A stretch of 64,000 nucleotides of DNA from NCBI RefSeq assembly GCF_002080455.1, contig NZ_CP020555.1, positions 62,001 through 126,000 on the forward strand, read 5' to 3'. Below, one piece after another: positions 1 to 12,400 of the stretch (positions are counted from its first letter, which is position 1; each line of letters opens with the position of its first letter). The notes below the pieces were generated by a model. The model saw only the letters and a list, made by a program, of their open reading frames with translations, had not been told where the DNA came from and searched no databases. The stretch is from Streptomyces sp. Sge12 (GTDB lineage Bacteria; Actinomycetota; Actinomycetes; Streptomycetales; Streptomycetaceae). A program made the position numbers and the translations under genes.

Positions 1-1365
1 GGCCTTGCTGTCCTTGCTGTAGTAGCCGACGACGTCGACCACCACGTGGGCCGGCAGATAGGCCCCGTTGAAGATCTTGATCGTGCCGTCCTCGGCGACC
101 GGCACGATCACCGCGTTGGCGATGGTCTGGCCGGCCTGGAAGTTGAGGTTCGATGCCGTCGGGACCGGGCCGGCGCCGGAGAAGGCGGTCAGGTGGCCCA
201 GTCCCCCGGGTTCGGTCACCGTGACGTTCAGCGCCACGGCCGTGATGCCCTGGGGCACTCCGTGCAGGCCGCCGATGCGGGTGCTGAACGCGCTGCGGGC
301 GGCGAGTTTGCCGCGGGCGGTGCCGAGGCCCTCGCGGGTGTCCACGAACCGGGCGGGTGTCATCGAGGTGTAGCCGCCCGCGGAGGCCCGGGTGAAGTAG
401 CCGGTGACGTCGGCGATCAGGTCGACCGGCTGCTGGCCTCCGTTGTAGAGCTCCACGTACCCGTCCTCGCCGACCGGCACGATCACCAGGTTCGGGATGG
501 AGCGGCCGGCCGTGTAGTTCAGGTTCGAGGTGCCGGGGCGGTCGTAGCCGGCGCCGGGCCACGCGGTCACGTAGCCGCTGTCGACGGTCTCGGTGACCGT
601 GACGTTGAGGGCGACGGCGGTGACTCCGGCCGGGACGGCGGCGTTGCCGGCGACCTTCACCCGGGCGGTGCCCGCTCCGGGGACCTTGGCCGCGGGTGCG
701 CCGGTGCCGTTGCGGGTGTCGAGGAGCCGGGTCGGGGTGTGCGGGGTGAAGTCGGAGCCGGGGGTGAGGAAGGCGCCTCCGTTGGTGGCCTGGACGGCGT
801 TGGCGGTGTCGGTGACCGTCACCTTCACCTGGTATTCGCCGGACTTGTCGTACGTGTGGGAGTGGTGCAGTTCGGCGGGGCCCTGGGCGGTGGCCGTCTC
901 GGTCTTCCCGTCGCCCCAGTCGATGACGACGCCGAGGGCGAAGTCGGCGCTCGTGATCAGGGTGGTGAGCTCGATGCCGTGGGCGGTGTAGCTGGTGCCG
1001 CTGACGTCGACCGCGAGGGTCGGGTTGGCTCCCGCGTCCAGTGCGGCCGCCGGTGCGGCCGGTGCGGCCTGCGCGGCCTGTTCGGCCGGTGCGGTCTGTT
1101 CGGCCGGTGCGGTCTGTTCGGCCGGTGCGGTCTGTGGTGCGGCGGTCTTGGCGTTCGCCCTGCCGCTCCCGGCGGCGGTGGGCAGGGCGGTACGGATCGT
1201 GCGGTCGGCCGGGCTGTGGAAGCCCTCGGAGGTGGATGCCTTGGCTATGGCCTCGGCCACGCCGGCCGCGACAGGTACGGGATCCGCCGCCTGCGCGGTG
1301 CCCGGGATGATGCCGAGACCGGCGGCCACGAGGGCAGCGGTCATTACGAGTCGGTGGTTGCGCAC
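1..1365 (-). CDS. Secreted PKD-domain repeat surface protein (3' end off window)
   Basis: Read on the minus strand from a GTG at 1365 preceded by a G-rich ribosome site; all 455 codons to the window edge are open, so the C-terminus is missing. Residues 1-28 look like a Sec signal peptide (basic start MRNHR, hydrophobic core, AQA cleavage site). Residues about 60-90 hold a Gln/Pro/Ala linker with the APAEQT unit repeated three times. Residues about 120-180 resemble a PKD fold (VIDWGDG, HTYDKSGEYQVKVTV). Two homologous modules of about 125 residues follow, each with a TP.R..DTR start, VALNVTVTE centre and a V.DV.GYF/Y end. Such proteins are common in Streptomyces as extracellular adhesion or cell-surface proteins of unknown function. 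Sure of coding and export, unsure of role. Confidence 0.75.
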   Translation of the reverse strand, partial: MRNHRLVMTAALVAAGLGIIPGTAQAADPVPVAAGVAEAIAKASTSEGFHSPADRTIRTALPTAAGSGRANAKTAAPQTAPAEQTAPAEQTAPAEQAAQAAPAAPAAALDAGANPTLAVDVSGTSYTAHGIELTTLITSADFALGVVIDWGDGKTETATAQGPAELHHSHTYDKSGEYQVKVTVTDTANAVQATNGGAFLTPGSDFTPHTPTRLLDTRNGTGAPAAKVPGAGTARVKVAGNAAVPAGVTAVALNVTVTETVDSGYVTAWPGAGYDRPGTSNLNYTAGRSIPNLVIVPVGEDGYVELYNGGQQPVDLIADVTGYFTRASAGGYTSMTPARFVDTREGLGTARGKLAARSAFSTRIGGLHGVPQGITAVALNVTVTEPGGLGHLTAFSGAGPVPTASNLNFQAGQTIANAVIVPVAEDGTIKIFNGAYLPAHVVVDVVGYYSKDSKA

Positions 1366-1527
1366 CGGCCCCCCAGTTGTGGTGATGAGCGAAGAGTGGC
1401 CACCGTATGGAAGGTTCCGGCCAAGGGTCACGGGCTTGCGGCGCCGTTCACTCCTTAGGGGTCCATGCTTTACCGGCTGTGCGGTTTGTGATCGACAGGA
1501 GGTCGCCGGAGAACGGCGGGCGATCGG

Positions 1528-2136
1528 TCACAGACCGAAGGCGCCGCCCTCGACGAGGATGAGCAGGCCGATGCCGATGAGGACGAGCGGCAGCAGGACA
1601 TGGCCCCAGCGGGCAAGGGCCCGGGCGACGACCGGGCGGGTGGCGAAGAACCGGCCGGCGAAGCACCACACCGCCACCAGGGCGAGGAAGACGACCGCGT
1701 AGGCGGTCATGCCGCCGATGCCGGCGGTGGCGAACACGGGCACGTAGACGCCGATGTTGTCGCCGCCGTTGGCGAAGGTGACGGCGGCGACCTCCAGTGC
1801 GCCGGGGCCGCCGCCCGGCTCGGCCCCCGTGTCCTCCTGGTCCCCGGCGCCGTTGCGGTGGCTCTTCCAGGCCTGCCGGGCGGCTTTGAGACCCAGGGCG
1901 AGCGGGAGCAGGCCGAGGTAGGGGACGGCGGATTCGGGCAGGAAGGTGGCGCCGAACGCCGCGGCCACCGCGACGGCGAGGATCGCGGTGAAGCCCAGGT
2001 ACTGGCCGAGCACGATGCGGCGCGTGGAGCCGGGGTGCCCGGCGCCCCGGGCGAAGAACAGCGCCAGGATCAGGATGTCGTCGATGTTGGTGACGGCGAA
2101 CAGCCCTGCTGCCTGCCCGAGGATGCCCAGGTCCAC
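1528..2136 (-). CDS. cadD: CadD-family cadmium resistance transporter
   Basis: A 202-residue integral membrane protein with about five to six hydrophobic segments. It carries the family signatures TNIDDILIL near the N-terminus (residues 17-25) and FANGGDNIGVYVP in the middle, the two acidic-residue membrane motifs of the CadD (PF03596) family. Family members are proposed to export cadmium or other divalent cations. Starts with GTG, with GGAAG upstream. Lies 43 bp downstream of the thiopeptide gene lazF in the same orientation, so read-through is possible, but nothing links it chemically to the thiopeptide. The next gene downstream (the surface protein) is 162 bp away. Length is normal for the family. 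Confidence 0.8.
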   Translation of the reverse strand: MDLGILGQAAGLFAVTNIDDILILALFFARGAGHPGSTRRIVLGQYLGFTAILAVAVAAAFGATFLPESAVPYLGLLPLALGLKAARQAWKSHRNGAGDQEDTGAEPGGGPGALEVAAVTFANGGDNIGVYVPVFATAGIGGMTAYAVVFLALVAVWCFAGRFFATRPVVARALARWGHVLLPLVLIGIGLLILVEGGAFGL

Positions 2137-2179
2137 GATGTGGCTTCCGCTCCCCCGCCGGTGTGGTGTCCCGGTGACG

Positions 2180-3970
2180 CTACCCCCCGGGGACCGTGGT
2201 GCGGCGGCCGAGGGGCAGGAGGTACTGGAGGGGCTGGTCCGGGTCGTGGAGGCCGAGGAGCTCGTGGGCCAGGTCGTCGTGGAAACCGCCCAGCGGGGTC
2301 CCGCCCAGGCCCAGGGCCGTCGCCGTGAGCAGCAGGGTCTGGGCCAGGTGGCCGGTCTCCAGGAGGGCCAGGCGCAGTGCGCGCAGTCCGTAGCGGCGGC
2401 GCAGCAGGCCGAGGTCGGCGTAGAGGGCGAGGAGTACTGGTGCCTGCGCGATGCCGATCCAGTCCGGGTCGGCCGAGGAGCGCGAGAGGTAGGTCGACAG
2501 GGCGGTGATGTCCGCCTGCGGTGCCACCGGGCCGATGCGGCGCAGGGTCCGGCGCTCGGGGACGCAGTCGTAGGTGCCGGCCGCGAGCCCGTCCACGTCG
2601 AGGACGAGGAGGCGGACGCGTGCCGTGTGGAGGGCGCCCGCGCTGGGGTAGGGGCGGTGGGTCAGGGTACGGGTCGTACCGTCGGCGAGGTGCTGTTCGC
2701 TGCGGCCGCTGTCGGCGAGGGAGTGCCACAGCAGGGCGCCGAGCGTGCCCGCGTCCAGGGGGCCGGTGAGGGCGCCTCGGAGGCAGGAGCGGGCGGCGAG
2801 GACGGCGGTCAGCGACACCTCGGGCAACGGGGCGGCGGGCAGAGGAACTTCGGTGTCCGGCGCCGTGGCCGTGGCTGTGGCTGTGGCTGTGGCTGTGGCC
2901 GTGACCGTGGCGGGGCCGCTGTCGGCGGCCGGGGCGTGCGGGCGCAGAGCCGAGTCCTCGCCGCGGCCGATCTGGAACTTGCTGCGTTCCAGGTACTGCA
3001 GGTCGGGGGCGGTGTGGCCGGGTGGGAAGAACCCGGCCGGTGCGTCGCCGGTTTCCAGCAGGGTGCGTGCGGCCAGCCGGCACACGGCGCGTTCCTCGTC
3101 GGGGCTCACGCCCAGCCGGTTGAACAGCATGTGCAGCTGCGAGCCCCACACGCCGGCCCGGGTCCGCTCCCCCAGGCCCTCGAGCCGTGCGTCGGCCTCC
3201 CGGACGTGTGCGGCCCAGTGCTCCAGCCAGGGCGCCGCCGTGCCGTGCCGCAGACGGTCGCGCAGGTCGGCGGCGCGTGCGCCGAGGGTCGTGCGCTGCG
3301 CCGCATGGACGGTGTTGACCCGGGTGTGGATCGCGGCGGCGGGCAGCAGCGGTACCTCGGTGACCCAGCGCCAGCCCGCCGCGTGCGCGCGCAGCCAGCG
3401 TGCGGCGGCGAGCCGGTCCATGCCGAGTGCGTGGGCGGTGGTGTGGGCGAGGTCCGCGGCCGCGGTGAGCCGGGAGGCGGCCGCGGACCCGGCGGGCAGG
3501 GCCCGCAGTACGTCGAGGGCGGTGCGTGTGGAGGTCGCGAAGACGGCCTCGGCGACGGGCAGCGCCCGCGGGCCGCCGTAGCGCCGGGTTTCGGGTGCGT
3601 AGGGCACGGCGCGGATCTCGCCGTGCCGGGAGGGCCAGGGGCCGGGCACGGCGGGCACCCGGCGCGCCCTGTGGGCCAGCAGGCCGGGCAGTTCGAGGAG
3701 TTCGGGGAGTTCGGGGTGCTGTGCGGTGGTACGGACGCGGATCCGCAGGTGGGGGCCGTCCTGCCCGTAGCGGATGTAGAACCAGTCGGTGGCTTCGCCG
3801 GCGGCGACGAGGCCGTCGAGGAGCGGGGCCGCGTCACGGACCAGGAAGTGGTCGGTGTCCTCGGTGGTGGCGTGCAGGAAGAGGTGGTGGCTCTGCCAGG
3901 TGCCCGTGTCGGTGTCCGTGTCGGTACCGGTGTCGGTGCCCGTGTCGGTGTCGGTGTCTGTCGTCGTCAC
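2180..3970 (-). CDS. lazF: LazF-like fused dehydroalanine-forming elimination domain and SagB-type azoline dehydrogenase
   Basis: A 596-residue bifunctional enzyme. The N-terminal half (about 25-330, starting at WQSHHLFLHATTEDTDHFL with FYIRYGQDGPHLRIR) matches the thiopeptide-type elimination domain related to the C-terminal part of split LanB dehydratases; it would remove glutamate from glutamylated Ser/Thr to give dehydroamino acids. The C-terminal half (about 385-590) is an FMN nitroreductase of the SagB type, with RPYPSAGAL and a GLGGTPLGGF region, and would oxidise azolines to azoles. This fusion is the known arrangement of LazF in the lactazole cluster. Two low-complexity tracts stand out: a TDTDTGTD run at residues 4-23 and a (TA)n run at about 358-372 at the domain junction. 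GTG start with GAGGA upstream; 30 bp after lazE. Last gene of the operon. Confidence 0.88.
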   Translation of the reverse strand: MTTTDTDTDTGTDTGTDTDTDTGTWQSHHLFLHATTEDTDHFLVRDAAPLLDGLVAAGEATDWFYIRYGQDGPHLRIRVRTTAQHPELPELLELPGLLAHRARRVPAVPGPWPSRHGEIRAVPYAPETRRYGGPRALPVAEAVFATSTRTALDVLRALPAGSAAASRLTAAADLAHTTAHALGMDRLAAARWLRAHAAGWRWVTEVPLLPAAAIHTRVNTVHAAQRTTLGARAADLRDRLRHGTAAPWLEHWAAHVREADARLEGLGERTRAGVWGSQLHMLFNRLGVSPDEERAVCRLAARTLLETGDAPAGFFPPGHTAPDLQYLERSKFQIGRGEDSALRPHAPAADSGPATVTATATATATATATAPDTEVPLPAAPLPEVSLTAVLAARSCLRGALTGPLDAGTLGALLWHSLADSGRSEQHLADGTTRTLTHRPYPSAGALHTARVRLLVLDVDGLAAGTYDCVPERRTLRRIGPVAPQADITALSTYLSRSSADPDWIGIAQAPVLLALYADLGLLRRRYGLRALRLALLETGHLAQTLLLTATALGLGGTPLGGFHDDLAHELLGLHDPDQPLQYLLPLGRRTTVPGG

Positions 3971-4000
3971 GTCGTCCGGTCCTCGTCGTCGCAGGTCGGG

Positions 4001-5920
4001 TCAGGGGAAGGGGTGGGGGTGCAGGGGCAGTTCCTCGTGGCGCGCGGGCCGGGGGGTGCGGCCCAGACGGTGGGGCACGTCCAGCAGCCGGGTCAGGCCG
4101 AGGGTGCGCCGGTTGACGTGCCCGAAGGTCATCGGGAGCGCGCCGGGGACGACGGCCTTCACGCAGTGCAGGCCGAACCTGTCGCGCAGTCCCGGTTCGC
4201 TCTGGTCGACGGTGATGACCTCCAGTCCGGCGCGGGCCAGCCGCTCGACGGTCCCGGTCAGGAGGTCGCTGAGGTCGGGCACCGGCTCGGGGGCGCCGGG
4301 CCAGGCCTCGGCGACCGGCACGGCCGGGGTGTCGGCGAAGAGGAACTCCAGGCGGGGGGCGGCCTCGGGCAGGGTGCCCAGCCCGACGTGGTCGTCGAGG
4401 GTGAGGACGAGTTCCGGGTGCTCCAGCATGGGCCGCAGCCTCTCGGCATCGCGCGGTCCTCCCTGGGCGAAGGAACGGTGCGGTGCCTCCAGGACGTTGG
4501 TGACGACCTCGGCGACGGCGGAGCGGATGGCGGCGCGCGGATCGTGGTGGGCGCCGGCCGCGAGGAACATCCGCGGTGCCTGCCGATGGCCGCCCTCGTA
4601 GCGGCAGACCGCCAGGACGGCCGGGACGGCGAAGTCGTTGGTGGCGTCGAGGAGGAGGAGCCGGTAGCCGGCGGCCGCGGCCCGGTCCGCGAGGAGCAGG
4701 GTGTCGGTGTCGGTGTCGTCGGCCGGCAGGTGGATGCGGCGCAGCGGGGTGGCGGCGTACCAGGCCATGAGGAAGGCGTCGCGTTCGGCGACCTCGAACA
4801 GCCCGTACAGGGCGGCTTCTTCGGGGCTGTTGCCGAGGCCGCAGCCGTTGGAGGACTCGTACACGACGCGCGGGCGGTCCGGGCCGGGCACGTCCCAGTA
4901 CGCGACGTGTTCGGGGACCGCGGTGGGCCTTCGGTGGGTGAGGGACCAGCCGTGCACCCAGTGGAGCGGCAGGTCCGGGGTGTACGGGACGGTGGGCGAG
5001 CCTGGGTGGCCGTGGTGGGCGGGGTCGGGCAGGCCGAGCCGTTCGGGGTCCAGGGCCCGTTCGGGGCCCAGTTCGGCGAAGGACGCCCGCAGGGCGGTGC
5101 GGCGGCCGGCCGGGCGCATGCCGGCGTGGCGTTCGACGGCCTCGAAGAGGGCGATGCGCTCGCTGTCGGGGTAGGTGCGGGCCCGGCCGTGGCCGCCGTC
5201 GTCGACGGACCGGCCGTCGGTGACGATCGCGCTGGTGAGGCTGAACGCCGAGTCCTCGAAGCGGTGCAACAGCCTTACGGGCCCGAACCGTTCGTCGTGG
5301 AGGGCCTCTCGCAGTGCGGCGCCGGTCGTACGGGGGTTGGGTGCGCGCAGCAGGGCCGGGTCGGGCAGCGGGCGCGGCCGTGAGGGCAGCGGGTGGAGCC
5401 GGTCCGGTGTGTCGGGGGGCAGGGGGTGGCACACGGCGCAGCCGCCGACGGGGCGGAGCCGGTGGGTGGACCAGGTGGCGCGGCCCTGGTGGACGATGTG
5501 GACGACGGCCGAGTCGTCCTCCCCGGCGTGCGGGGGTGGGGGTTCGAGGAGTTCCTGGACGAGGGCCAGGGCGGCCGGGGTCAGGGCGGGCGAGGGCACT
5601 CCGGCCAGGGTCAGCTTCGGGCTCTGCCACGGGACCCGGCCGCCCGCGGTCGCCAGACGCTGGTACTCGGTGCAGACGAGGCAGGCCGCGCCGCCCGGCC
5701 GCAGGACCGGGCCGATCACGGCGAGGGCTCCGTCGTGGCGGACCGGGACCAGGGTCAGGGGCCGGCTCAGGGCGTGGCGGCTCAGTTCCTCGGCGAGGCC
5801 GAGCGTCCAGTGGGTCAGCAGGACCGCGGCCCGGCCGCTGGTGGCCGCCAGGGCTGCGGCGGCGTCCAGTACGGGGACGGCTGCACGGGCGGGGGCGGTC
5901 GCAGGGGCGGGGGCGGTCAT
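4001..5920 (-). CDS. lazE: LazE-like YcaO cyclodehydratase
   Basis: A 639-residue ATP-dependent azoline-forming enzyme. The N-terminal part (about 10-200) is a TOMM leader/partner-binding region with two CxxC pairs, C80/C83 (CLVC) and C161/C164 (CAVC), as in zinc-bound E1-like homologues. The YcaO domain begins near residue 210 and contains ESSNGCGLGNSPEEAALYG followed by EVAERDAF, the ATP/Mg-binding core, and ends in a proline-rich tail (LPLHPHPFP), typical of YcaO enzymes that form azolines. It acts with LazD to cyclise Cys and some Ser of the core peptide. Start chosen at ATG 5920: AGGAGG lies just upstream and the start overlaps the lazD stop (ATGA). A much longer reading frame upstream is a shadow of lazD. 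Confidence 0.9.
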   Translation of the reverse strand: MTAPAPATAPARAAVPVLDAAAALAATSGRAAVLLTHWTLGLAEELSRHALSRPLTLVPVRHDGALAVIGPVLRPGGAACLVCTEYQRLATAGGRVPWQSPKLTLAGVPSPALTPAALALVQELLEPPPPHAGEDDSAVVHIVHQGRATWSTHRLRPVGGCAVCHPLPPDTPDRLHPLPSRPRPLPDPALLRAPNPRTTGAALREALHDERFGPVRLLHRFEDSAFSLTSAIVTDGRSVDDGGHGRARTYPDSERIALFEAVERHAGMRPAGRRTALRASFAELGPERALDPERLGLPDPAHHGHPGSPTVPYTPDLPLHWVHGWSLTHRRPTAVPEHVAYWDVPGPDRPRVVYESSNGCGLGNSPEEAALYGLFEVAERDAFLMAWYAATPLRRIHLPADDTDTDTLLLADRAAAAGYRLLLLDATNDFAVPAVLAVCRYEGGHRQAPRMFLAAGAHHDPRAAIRSAVAEVVTNVLEAPHRSFAQGGPRDAERLRPMLEHPELVLTLDDHVGLGTLPEAAPRLEFLFADTPAVPVAEAWPGAPEPVPDLSDLLTGTVERLARAGLEVITVDQSEPGLRDRFGLHCVKAVVPGALPMTFGHVNRRTLGLTRLLDVPHRLGRTPRPARHEELPLHPHPFP

Positions 5921-8019
5921 CGGGCCTCCTCGGCGGTACGCAGCACGGTGAAGCCGAAGGAGCGCAGCAGGCCGACAAGTTCGGGGGTGGGGTCCGGGGG
6001 GTTCGGGGGGTTCGGGGTGGGGCCGGCTCCGGACACCCGGTGCAGGGTGTCCTGGAGGGCTTCCTCGCGGCCGGCCAGGTCGGCGAGCCAGCCCCCGCTC
6101 CAGCCGAGGTCCTCCCAGGCGGCGGTGCGTGCACCGGCGGCCGCCAGCGGGGCGATCGCGCCGCCGCAGGGCCGGGGGCGGGCGGCGGACGGTTCGGCCG
6201 CGGCGGTGCAGACGGCGGTGACGGCGGCCAGGGCGGCGAAGGCGGCGGCGTCGCCGGGGGTGGCCTCGACGGCCTCGCCGAGCACCAAGCCCGGCCCGGG
6301 CCCCGGGCCGGTCGGGGTGCGGCGGACCACGGCCCGGTACGCCTGGGCGCCGGGGGCCGCCCGGTGCACCTCCAGTCGCGCGGTGACGGCGAGCCGGTCG
6401 GTCAGGGTCGTCCACCAGTGGCGGAGCTGCGGGTGGCCGGACCATCGGGCGGGGTCCACGGCGGTGCGCCGGTCGGGGGCGGCCGCGGCGAGGCGGAGTG
6501 CGGTGGCGTGGCGCAGGGCGCGGCCGCGGGCGTGCCCCGGGTCGGCCCCGACGGTGAACGTGTCGTCCCCGAGCAGGAGTTCGGCGGCGCGGCAGAACAG
6601 TTCCAGTCGGGCCAGGTCCAGCCGGGGGGCGCCGCCGGTCAGGGTGCGGGGTGCCCCGGTGTTCCGCGGGTCGGCGTCGGGGTCGGGGTCGGGGTCGGGC
6701 AGGGTGCAGGTGGCGAGGGGCACCGGGAGTTGGGGCAGGTCCCCCGGCAGGGGTGCGGGCAGGGGGCCGCAGCGGCGCTCCCCGAGGGCGGCGATGCGCC
6801 GCAGCGCCTCGGCGAGATCGGCCGGGGGCGCCAGGCGGACGTGGCGGTCGGCGTCGATGCGCCGCGGGCCGAGCCAGCTGTGGTGGTCGGCGCGCGGGGG
6901 GCGGGCGTCGGCGAGGAGGACGGCGGGGATCCCGGGGAGCAGCCGGGGGTCGTCCCCCTCGGCGGCCGGGTCGGGCAGTCCGGCGGCCGCGCACAGCAGC
7001 CGGTGCGCGGCGGCGCCGGTCAGCAGCGCGGTGAACGCGCCCGGGATCTCGTGGGGTTGCGGTGCACCTCCCTGCCCGCCCTCCCCCTCGGTGCGTGCCC
7101 GGGCGATGTCGGCGGTGCGGGTGGTGCGGGTGAGTCGGGCCTCCAGGGCCGTGGCGTCGGCGCGTGCCTGGGCGGGGCTGCCGGGGGCGGTCACGTATCC
7201 GGTGGTGCCGCTCCGTCCGGCGGCGACGGTCCGGGCCGGGCCGGCCGTGCGGACGGTCAGCAGGACCCGGTCCGGGGGCAGTGCGGGGTCGGTGGCGGCG
7301 GTGACGGGCAGGCCGCCGGCCTCCAGGGCGCGTACGGCGGCGGTGGCGGGCGGGGAGGCCGGGTCGCGGGCCAGGACCTCGGCCCGGGCGGTGGCGAGGG
7401 CGGCGGCCGCGTCGGCGGGGTGCCCGGCCGTGGCGTCGATCCACCGTGCGACGGCGGGGTCGGCCGGGCCGGTGGGGGCCGGGGCGGGGAGGAGGAGGTC
7501 GTGGTCGGCGAGCCGGCCCACGAGGGTGTCGACGGCGGTACGGACGGACGAGCCCGGCTCCAGGCCCGCCCGGAACCGTGCGAGGCCCCCGGTGCGCAGG
7601 GGTTCCTCCAGCAGGCCCCACACCACCGGGACGGCGGTGCTGCCCTCCAGGGTGACGCTGCCGCGCCGGCCCCGCAGGTGCAGACCGGCACGCAGCGGTG
7701 TGACGGCGGTGCCGGGCCGCAGCCGGTCACCGGAGTCCAGCCGGTCAACGGGGTCCAGCCAGTCGCCGCCGCTCGCGCGGCCGCCCGTGCCGGCGCCCGT
7801 ACTCGGGCCCGTACTCGACCCGGTACTCGGGCCCATGCTCGACCCGGTACTCGGGCCCATGCTCGGGCCGGTGGTCGGGGCGGTACTCAAGCCAGTGCTC
7901 AGGCCGGTGCTCAGCCCAGTGTTCGGGCCCGTGCTCGGCTCGGCGTTCGGGCCCGTGATCGGGCCCGCGCTCGGGGCGGGGGTTGCGCCCGTGGTCGGGG
8001 CGGGGGGTGGGGGGGTCAT
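5917..8019 (-). CDS. lazD: LazD-like Ocin-ThiF/RRE partner protein of the cyclodehydratase
   Basis: A 700-residue protein. After a low-complexity N-terminus (residues about 18-80, repeating GPSTG/GLSTG units), a winged-helix RiPP recognition element-like segment follows (about 100-175: LRAGLHLRGRRGSVTLEG and VVWGLLEEPLRTG), then a long degenerate E1/ThiF-like region ending at LLRSFGFTVLRTAEEAR. In thiopeptide and lactazole systems this F-type protein binds the precursor leader and presents it to the YcaO enzyme. Position between lazC and lazE, with ATGA overlaps on both sides, supports the assignment; sequence identity outside the RRE is hard to judge by eye. Start taken at ATG 8019, overlapping the lazC stop; the 64-residue upstream extension of the frame is Arg-rich and is a shadow. 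Confidence 0.75.
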   Translation of the reverse strand: MTPPPPAPTTGATPAPSAGPITGPNAEPSTGPNTGLSTGLSTGLSTAPTTGPSMGPSTGSSMGPSTGSSTGPSTGAGTGGRASGGDWLDPVDRLDSGDRLRPGTAVTPLRAGLHLRGRRGSVTLEGSTAVPVVWGLLEEPLRTGGLARFRAGLEPGSSVRTAVDTLVGRLADHDLLLPAPAPTGPADPAVARWIDATAGHPADAAAALATARAEVLARDPASPPATAAVRALEAGGLPVTAATDPALPPDRVLLTVRTAGPARTVAAGRSGTTGYVTAPGSPAQARADATALEARLTRTTRTADIARARTEGEGGQGGAPQPHEIPGAFTALLTGAAAHRLLCAAAGLPDPAAEGDDPRLLPGIPAVLLADARPPRADHHSWLGPRRIDADRHVRLAPPADLAEALRRIAALGERRCGPLPAPLPGDLPQLPVPLATCTLPDPDPDPDADPRNTGAPRTLTGGAPRLDLARLELFCRAAELLLGDDTFTVGADPGHARGRALRHATALRLAAAAPDRRTAVDPARWSGHPQLRHWWTTLTDRLAVTARLEVHRAAPGAQAYRAVVRRTPTGPGPGPGLVLGEAVEATPGDAAAFAALAAVTAVCTAAAEPSAARPRPCGGAIAPLAAAGARTAAWEDLGWSGGWLADLAGREEALQDTLHRVSGAGPTPNPPNPPDPTPELVGLLRSFGFTVLRTAEEAR

Positions 8020-9212
8020 GTTTGTGTCTCCGTCGCGTTGATGACGGCGTCGATCTCGGTGCGCCAGTCGCAGCCGGTCAGGGCGGGCACGGCGCGGACG
8101 ACCAGGTGCGCGGCGAGGTAGCGCTCCAGCGGGCGGACGTCGCAGACGGTCAGCAGCCGGTACAGGGCGTTCGTGCAGGCCCGGTGGATGAGGTAGTCGG
8201 GCCGGCTCCACATCGCGCCCTGCGGGTCGGCGCGGCGCAGCAGTCGGTGGAACTCGCTGTAGCGGGTGCGGATGTCCTGGTTCCAGCGCTCGTACGCGGC
8301 GGCGTCCCCGGTGGCGGCTGCGCGGGCCCGGTAGGCGAGGGGGTTGCCGTGGAGGTCGGCGCCGGCGTCGTGGCGTTGCTGCGTGAGCCGCCAGGCGCCC
8401 TGCGAGAAGCCGGCCCAGGCCTGTTCCCAGTCGTCCGCGTGCCCGTCGGCGATCCGTCCGACGAGGGCGGTCACGGTGTCCCCGGCGCGTTCCGCGTGCC
8501 GTTCGAAGGTGGCGCGGAGCCGTCCGTCCGGGTCGTCGTGGAGCAGGAAGTCCTCCAGGTGGGAGACGTAGGACCAGTGCCCGCCGGTCAGGCCGCCGGG
8601 GTGGGCGCAGGCGTGGGCCGCGAGGGCGGTCACCGCGAGGCGCAGCCGGGCCCGGTCGGTGTCGCCGTGCCGGCCGAGGAAGTCGGCGCCGGAGCGCAGC
8701 GCGTCCAGGCCCGCGTGCAGCAGGTCCTCCCGCAGTCGGGTCCCGTCCGCGCCGAGCAGGTCCCGTACCGGGGAGCGGTCGACGGGCTCGATCCGGACGG
8801 TGTTGTCGGGGTGGACCGGACCGTAGGGCGGGGGGAGGAGTTCGGCGCGTCCGGACTCGGCGGCCCGTTCGAGGAGTTGGGCATCGGTGAGGTCGCTGTG
8901 GGAGGGGTGGGCGTGCAGCCAGGTCCGGATGTGTGCGGCCGCGGCCTCGGCGGTGTGGGCGACCCGGGCGGGGTCGGTGCCCTGCAGGCGCAGCCGCAGG
9001 TGCGGGCCGTGCAGCCAGTGCCGCTCGACGTGGGCGACGATCCCGTCGGCGGAGGCGGAGGTGGCGGTGGCGGTGGCGGTGGCGAGTGGCAGCATCACCT
9101 CGCGCAGCAGTGGGGCCTTGACCGGGTGGTGGTAGTGGGCGACGACGTCCAGCGCGTTGCGGTCGTACGGGGCCTCGCCTGCCGCGGGGGCTTCGGGGTC
9201 GGGGGTGGGCAT
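8016..9212 (-). CDS. lazC: LazC-like pyridine synthase (aza-[4+2] macrocyclase)
   Basis: About 398 residues, of the family related to the LanB C-terminal domain (thiopeptide-type). Visible family pattern: ALDVVAHYHHPVKAPLLREV at the N-terminus, a HWLHGPHLRLRLQG strand, and PYGPVHPDN in the centre. In thiopeptide clusters the stand-alone copy of this fold catalyses the formal [4+2] cycloaddition between two dehydroalanines that forms the central pyridine and releases the leader. The elimination copy of the fold here is fused in LazF, leaving this one as macrocyclase. A short (TA)n tract lies near residues 34-40. Start: ATG 9212 has AGGAG upstream; an alternative in-frame ATG at 9260 overlaps the lazB stop (ATGA) and would add 16 residues. 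Confidence 0.82.
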   Translation of the reverse strand: MPTPDPEAPAAGEAPYDRNALDVVAHYHHPVKAPLLREVMLPLATATATATSASADGIVAHVERHWLHGPHLRLRLQGTDPARVAHTAEAAAAHIRTWLHAHPSHSDLTDAQLLERAAESGRAELLPPPYGPVHPDNTVRIEPVDRSPVRDLLGADGTRLREDLLHAGLDALRSGADFLGRHGDTDRARLRLAVTALAAHACAHPGGLTGGHWSYVSHLEDFLLHDDPDGRLRATFERHAERAGDTVTALVGRIADGHADDWEQAWAGFSQGAWRLTQQRHDAGADLHGNPLAYRARAAATGDAAAYERWNQDIRTRYSEFHRLLRRADPQGAMWSRPDYLIHRACTNALYRLLTVCDVRPLERYLAAHLVVRAVPALTGCDWRTEIDAVINATETQT

Positions 9213-9256
9213 GTCCGGTGTGCTCCTCTCCTGGTGCTGCGGGCCGGGCGGGCGGG

Positions 9257-12400
<3,144 letters not shown>

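Noticed and set aside
1528..2136. CadD transporter as thiopeptide immunity or export protein
   Set aside because: Family exports divalent cations; adjacency is the only argument.
1946..5383. Long plus-strand open frame opposite lazF and lazE
   Set aside because: Same GC-bias shadow; no start with ribosome site, no family pattern.
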